Source: Candidatus Omnitrophota bacterium
GTDB lineage: Bacteria > Omnitrophota > Omnitrophia > Omnitrophales > Aquincolibacteriaceae
Direction: 5' to 3'
Assembly (NCBI GenBank): GCA_023819025.1
Contig: JAMWDC010000014.1
Location: 1-14,068, forward strand
DNA length: 14,068 nucleotides
Shown piece after piece: positions 11,042-14,068 of this stretch (within the stretch, counting starts at the first letter, position 1; the number at the start of each line of letters is the position of its first letter). The notes under the pieces were generated by a model. The model had not been told where the DNA came from, searched no databases, and saw only the letters and a list, made by a program, of their open reading frames with translations. A program made the position numbers and the translations under genes.

Positions 11042-13680
11042 TTCAATTAATTCTGCAAAAAATTTTCGGCACGCAGAATACCCGGCTGCTCAATCGCCTT
11101 TGGCCGTTCGTAGGCCAAGTCAATGCCCTGGAGCCGGAAATCGGGAAGTTGACGGACGGTGAATTACGGGCCAAGACAGATGAATTTAAAAAACGCCTTG
11201 CCGACGGCCAGACCCTTGACCAAGTTCTTCCCGAGGCATTCGCCTGTGTGCGTGAAGCCTCGAAACGGACGACCAAGATGCGGCATTTTGATGTCCAAAT
11301 CCTTGGCGGTGTGGTGCTTCATCAAGGCAAAATCGCTGAAATGGCCACCGGCGAAGGCAAAACCCTTGTGGCTACGCTTCCTATTTATTTAAATGCGCTA
11401 TTGGGCAAAGGGGTTCATTTGGTGACGGTCAATGATTATTTGGCCCGCCGCGACCGGAATTGGATGGGGCCAATTTATGAGCTCTTGGGCCTCTCGGTCG
11501 GTGTGATTCAACATGATATGCCTTCCGAGGAACGGAGGGCAGCTTATGCGGCGGATATTACCTACGGGACGAACAACGAATTCGGTTTCGATTATCTCCG
11601 GGACAACATGGTCAATCATTTGGATCAGCGCGTACAGCGCGGCCTCCACTACGCCATTGTCGACGAGGTGGATTCCATCTTGATCGATGAGGCGCGCACA
11701 CCGCTCATCATCTCCGGTCCCGCGGAGGAGTCGACAGACAAATATTATAAGATTGACCGCATTATCCCGCACCTTCAAGCCGAGGTCGATTACAAAACGG
11801 ATGAAAAGGCGCATACCGTCGCGTTGACCGAGGACGGGATCCGGCATTGTGAAAAACTTTTGGCGATTGATAATCTCTATGAAAATACCCAGATCGATTT
11901 GATCCATCATATCAATCAGGCCCTTAAGGCCCATGTGTTGTTTAAGCGTGATGAAGAATACGTGGTCAAAGACGACCAGGTTGTCATTGTCGATGAGTTC
12001 ACGGGACGTCTGATGCCGGGCCGGAGATTTTCCGACGGTCTCCATCAAGCGCTGGAGGCGAAGGAAGGTGTGACGATCGAAAGAGAGAATCAGACGCTTG
12101 CTACGATTACATTTCAGAATTATTTCCGCATGTATAAAAAACTTGCAGGCATGACCGGTACGGCTGCTACGGAAGCGGTTGAGTTCTATAAAATTTATAA
12201 ACTGGATGTGGCCGTGATTCCGACCAATAAACCGTGTGTCCGGTCCGATCATCCAGACTGCATTTACCGGACGGAGCGGGAGAAGTTCAACGCGGTGGTC
12301 GAAGAAATTATCGAGGAACATAAGAAGGGCAGACCCTGCCTGGTGGGGACCATCTCCATTGAAAAATCCGAGAAGTTAAGTCAAATGCTCAAGCGGCGGA
12401 ATATGGCCCATACGGTGCTCAATGCCAAATACCATGAAAAAGAAGCGGAGATTATCGCGCAGGCCGGACAAGAAGGCGCGATTACCATTGCGACGAATAT
12501 GGCCGGCCGCGGCACGGACATCGTCCTTGGGCCTGGGATCGCCCAAAAGGGTGGACTTGCAGTCATCGGTACCGAGCGACACGAGGCCCGGCGGATTGAT
12601 AATCAGCTGCGGGGCCGTTCCGGACGTCAGGGGGATCCCGGTTCGTCCAAATTTTTTATTTCTTTGGAAGATGATCTTATGCGCATTTTCGGTTCGGACC
12701 GGATATCCGGCATCATGGAAAAATTGGGGATGCAGGAAGGAGAGGTGATTCAGCATCCGCTGGTGACAAAATCCATCGAAACAGCCCAAAGGCGTGTGGA
12801 AAGCCGCAATTTTGAAATCCGCAAACATCTCCTCGAGTACGACGATGTGATGAACCGGCAGCGTGAAATTATTTACTCCGAACGGGACAGGATCCTGAAG
12901 GGAGAAAATCTCAGAGAACATATTTCCGAGATGATTGAAGACGTGGTGGAGGGGATGCTGGCCACTTATGTTCATCCGGATGTCCGGGAAGAGGACAAAG
13001 ATTATGTCGGCCTCGCAAACGCGCTTCGCGGCCGATTCGGGTCAGACTTCAAGGGGCTCATCGACGAAAATCAAAATGATTTGGATTCGCTTCGGGACGC
13101 GATCCTCGGGAAGATTAAGGAACATTATGCGTTCCGCGAACGGCATTTTGGGACCGAGCGCATGCGTTTTCTCGAAAGTTACATTCTGCTCCAGGTCATG
13201 GATTCCAAGTGGAAAGACCATTTGCACAGCTTGGATGATTTGAAGGAAGGGATCGGTCTTCGGGCTTACGGTCAGCGGGATCCTCTGGTGGAATACAAAC
13301 GGGAGGCGTTCGATCTCTTCGACGCCATGATCCAGGGGATCAAGGAAGAAGCCATCGAGTTCTTGTTCCGTATCCAGGTTGTCCGGGAACAGAGAATGGC
13401 GAATGTCCTCGAAGGGCCGACTGCCCAGTTTCTCCATCCGGAATCCGGTGGAATGGCGGATGTGGCCGCATCCAAACCCAAAAGGTCGATGCGGGAAGCG
13501 GCTGTTTCGCGCAATGTTCAACCTTTCGATGAATCTTCGGATTATTTTGAACCATCCGCAGCCTCGAACGAGAAAACGGAAACGATCCGGCGCCAGGAAC
13601 CCAAGGTGGGTCGTAATGATCCGTGCCCCTGCGGCAGCGGAAAAAAATATAAAAAGTGCCATGGTGGAAGTGCCTTGTAA
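11038..13680 (+). CDS. secA: Preprotein translocase ATPase SecA
   Basis: 880 residues, close to E. coli SecA (901). SecA is the cytosolic and peripheral-membrane motor that drives unfolded preproteins through SecYEG by ATP hydrolysis. Visible motifs in order: an N-terminal LTDGELRAKTDEF segment, Walker A MATGEGKT (102-109), VNDYLARRD, Walker B VDEVDSILIDEARTPL (from 208), VTIERENQTLATITFQNYF, MTGTA, then helicase motifs TNMAGRGTDIVLGPG (from 486) and QLRGRSGRQGDPGSS (from 523), and the scaffold segment LLEYDDVMNRQR. The C-terminus carries the zinc-binding motif CPCGSGKKYKKCH (Cys863, Cys865, Cys874, His875), used in other bacteria to contact lipids and SecB. The ATG overlaps the prfB stop (ATGA), suggesting translational coupling, and a GGGGCGGA purine run lies just upstream. 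Confidence 0.98.
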   Translation: MIQLILQKIFGTQNTRLLNRLWPFVGQVNALEPEIGKLTDGELRAKTDEFKKRLADGQTLDQVLPEAFACVREASKRTTKMRHFDVQILGGVVLHQGKIAEMATGEGKTLVATLPIYLNALLGKGVHLVTVNDYLARRDRNWMGPIYELLGLSVGVIQHDMPSEERRAAYAADITYGTNNEFGFDYLRDNMVNHLDQRVQRGLHYAIVDEVDSILIDEARTPLIISGPAEESTDKYYKIDRIIPHLQAEVDYKTDEKAHTVALTEDGIRHCEKLLAIDNLYENTQIDLIHHINQALKAHVLFKRDEEYVVKDDQVVIVDEFTGRLMPGRRFSDGLHQALEAKEGVTIERENQTLATITFQNYFRMYKKLAGMTGTAATEAVEFYKIYKLDVAVIPTNKPCVRSDHPDCIYRTEREKFNAVVEEIIEEHKKGRPCLVGTISIEKSEKLSQMLKRRNMAHTVLNAKYHEKEAEIIAQAGQEGAITIATNMAGRGTDIVLGPGIAQKGGLAVIGTERHEARRIDNQLRGRSGRQGDPGSSKFFISLEDDLMRIFGSDRISGIMEKLGMQEGEVIQHPLVTKSIETAQRRVESRNFEIRKHLLEYDDVMNRQREIIYSERDRILKGENLREHISEMIEDVVEGMLATYVHPDVREEDKDYVGLANALRGRFGSDFKGLIDENQNDLDSLRDAILGKIKEHYAFRERHFGTERMRFLESYILLQVMDSKWKDHLHSLDDLKEGIGLRAYGQRDPLVEYKREAFDLFDAMIQGIKEEAIEFLFRIQVVREQRMANVLEGPTAQFLHPESGGMADVAASKPKRSMREAAVSRNVQPFDESSDYFEPSAASNEKTETIRRQEPKVGRNDPCPCGSGKKYKKCHGGSAL

Positions 13681-13697
13681 CGATAGCGGAATCCATC

Positions 13698-14068
13698 ATG
13701 ACTAACGCCTGCCAACAGCCCGGTTCGGTTTTTAAGAGTCATTCCTTACTTCTTGCTTTTACCTCCGGCATTCTCCTTGTTTTGTGTTTTCCCCGGTTTT
13801 CACTAGGTTTCGTTGCCTGGTTTGCTTTAGTCCCTCTACTTTTGGCCGTCTATGATTCACCTGCGCGTGCTCACGCCCTTTTTCGGGGAGGGATCACCGG
13901 AATCCTCTTTTTCGGTTTTTCTCTCCATTGGCTGACTTACGTGACGACCTTTGGCTGGTTTTTTATGACTTTTTTTGAGTCCTCTTTCTTGATGCTCTTT
14001 TCTTGGATGATTTATGAAGGCAGGGGACTTAAGAATCCTTACCTTCAAAGTATTTGGGTCGGATTTGC
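13698..14068 (+). CDS. lnt: Apolipoprotein N-acyltransferase, N-terminal part (cut by window end)
   Basis: The frame is open from ATG 13698 to the window edge: 123 codons, with no stop reached. Lnt adds the third acyl chain to lipoproteins at the periplasmic face of the inner membrane. The visible part fits the family start: after a short polar N-terminus comes LLAFTSGILLVLCFPRFSLGFVAWFALVPLLLA in pattern (Lnt: L..SFPPxG...W.ALVPLL), then an FRGG..GILFFGFSLHWLTYV helix matching the Lnt GxxFFxxxxYWL segment, then another hydrophobic segment. The catalytic nitrilase-like domain lies beyond the window, so activity cannot be judged. The gene follows secA by 17 bp with only a weak GCGGA Shine-Dalgarno, and there is no terminator between them. 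It could be read as a generic membrane protein, but the FPxF...W.ALVPLL pattern makes Lnt the best call. Confidence 0.85.
   Translation, partial: MTNACQQPGSVFKSHSLLLAFTSGILLVLCFPRFSLGFVAWFALVPLLLAVYDSPARAHALFRGGITGILFFGFSLHWLTYVTTFGWFFMTFFESSFLMLFSWMIYEGRGLKNPYLQSIWVGF

Noticed and set aside
11398..12321. A 307-codon open frame on the - strand within secA
   Set aside because: It is a shadow of the strongly conserved SecA frame, with no motif of its own and no Shine-Dalgarno.

Overview
The window is about 14 kb of densely packed bacterial DNA with every gene on the + strand. The likely source is an uncultured Gram-negative lineage of the PVC group, most plausibly Candidatus Omnitrophota. This assignment is an inference from three things: a very large multidomain ORF with a TraB/ChaN-like front end, an RF2-SecA-Lnt gene order, and moderate GC. 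A marker-gene tree would be needed to confirm it. A partial lnt gene (lipoprotein N-acylation) supports a diderm cell.

Positions 3-8666 hold one giant ORF of at least 2878 codons, still open at the left edge of the window. Read by eye, it encodes in order: a TraB/ChaN-like region, a repeat-rich basic linker, a glycogen/starch synthase-like GT-B domain, an unrecognised segment, a complete PTS Enzyme I-like module, an acidic linker, an HPr domain with its phospho-acceptor His, and an unrecognised C-terminal domain. A PEP-dependent phosphorelay (EI plus HPr) in one chain with a polysaccharide synthase is the most unusual content here. Most catalytic landmarks are retained, but a few are substituted.

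Positions 8667-14068 form a tight gene cluster. An extended -10 promoter (8680-8688) lies only a few bases before the likely start of a membrane-anchored FecR-like protein with a C-terminal beta-sandwich. Two bases after that gene comes prfB (RF2), which starts at TTG and needs a programmed +1 frameshift at a site identical in sequence to the classical E. coli one. prfB overlaps secA by 4 bp, and secA is followed after 17 bp by the start of lnt, which runs off the right edge. The cluster combines translation termination (RF2), protein export (SecA) and lipoprotein maturation (Lnt) with an envelope-anchored protein.

No rRNA, tRNA, CRISPR array, insertion sequence or convincing intrinsic terminator was seen. 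No gap between genes exceeds 32 bp. Non-gene structure is limited to the promoter, the frameshift signal and two repeat or palindrome clusters inside linkers of the giant ORF.
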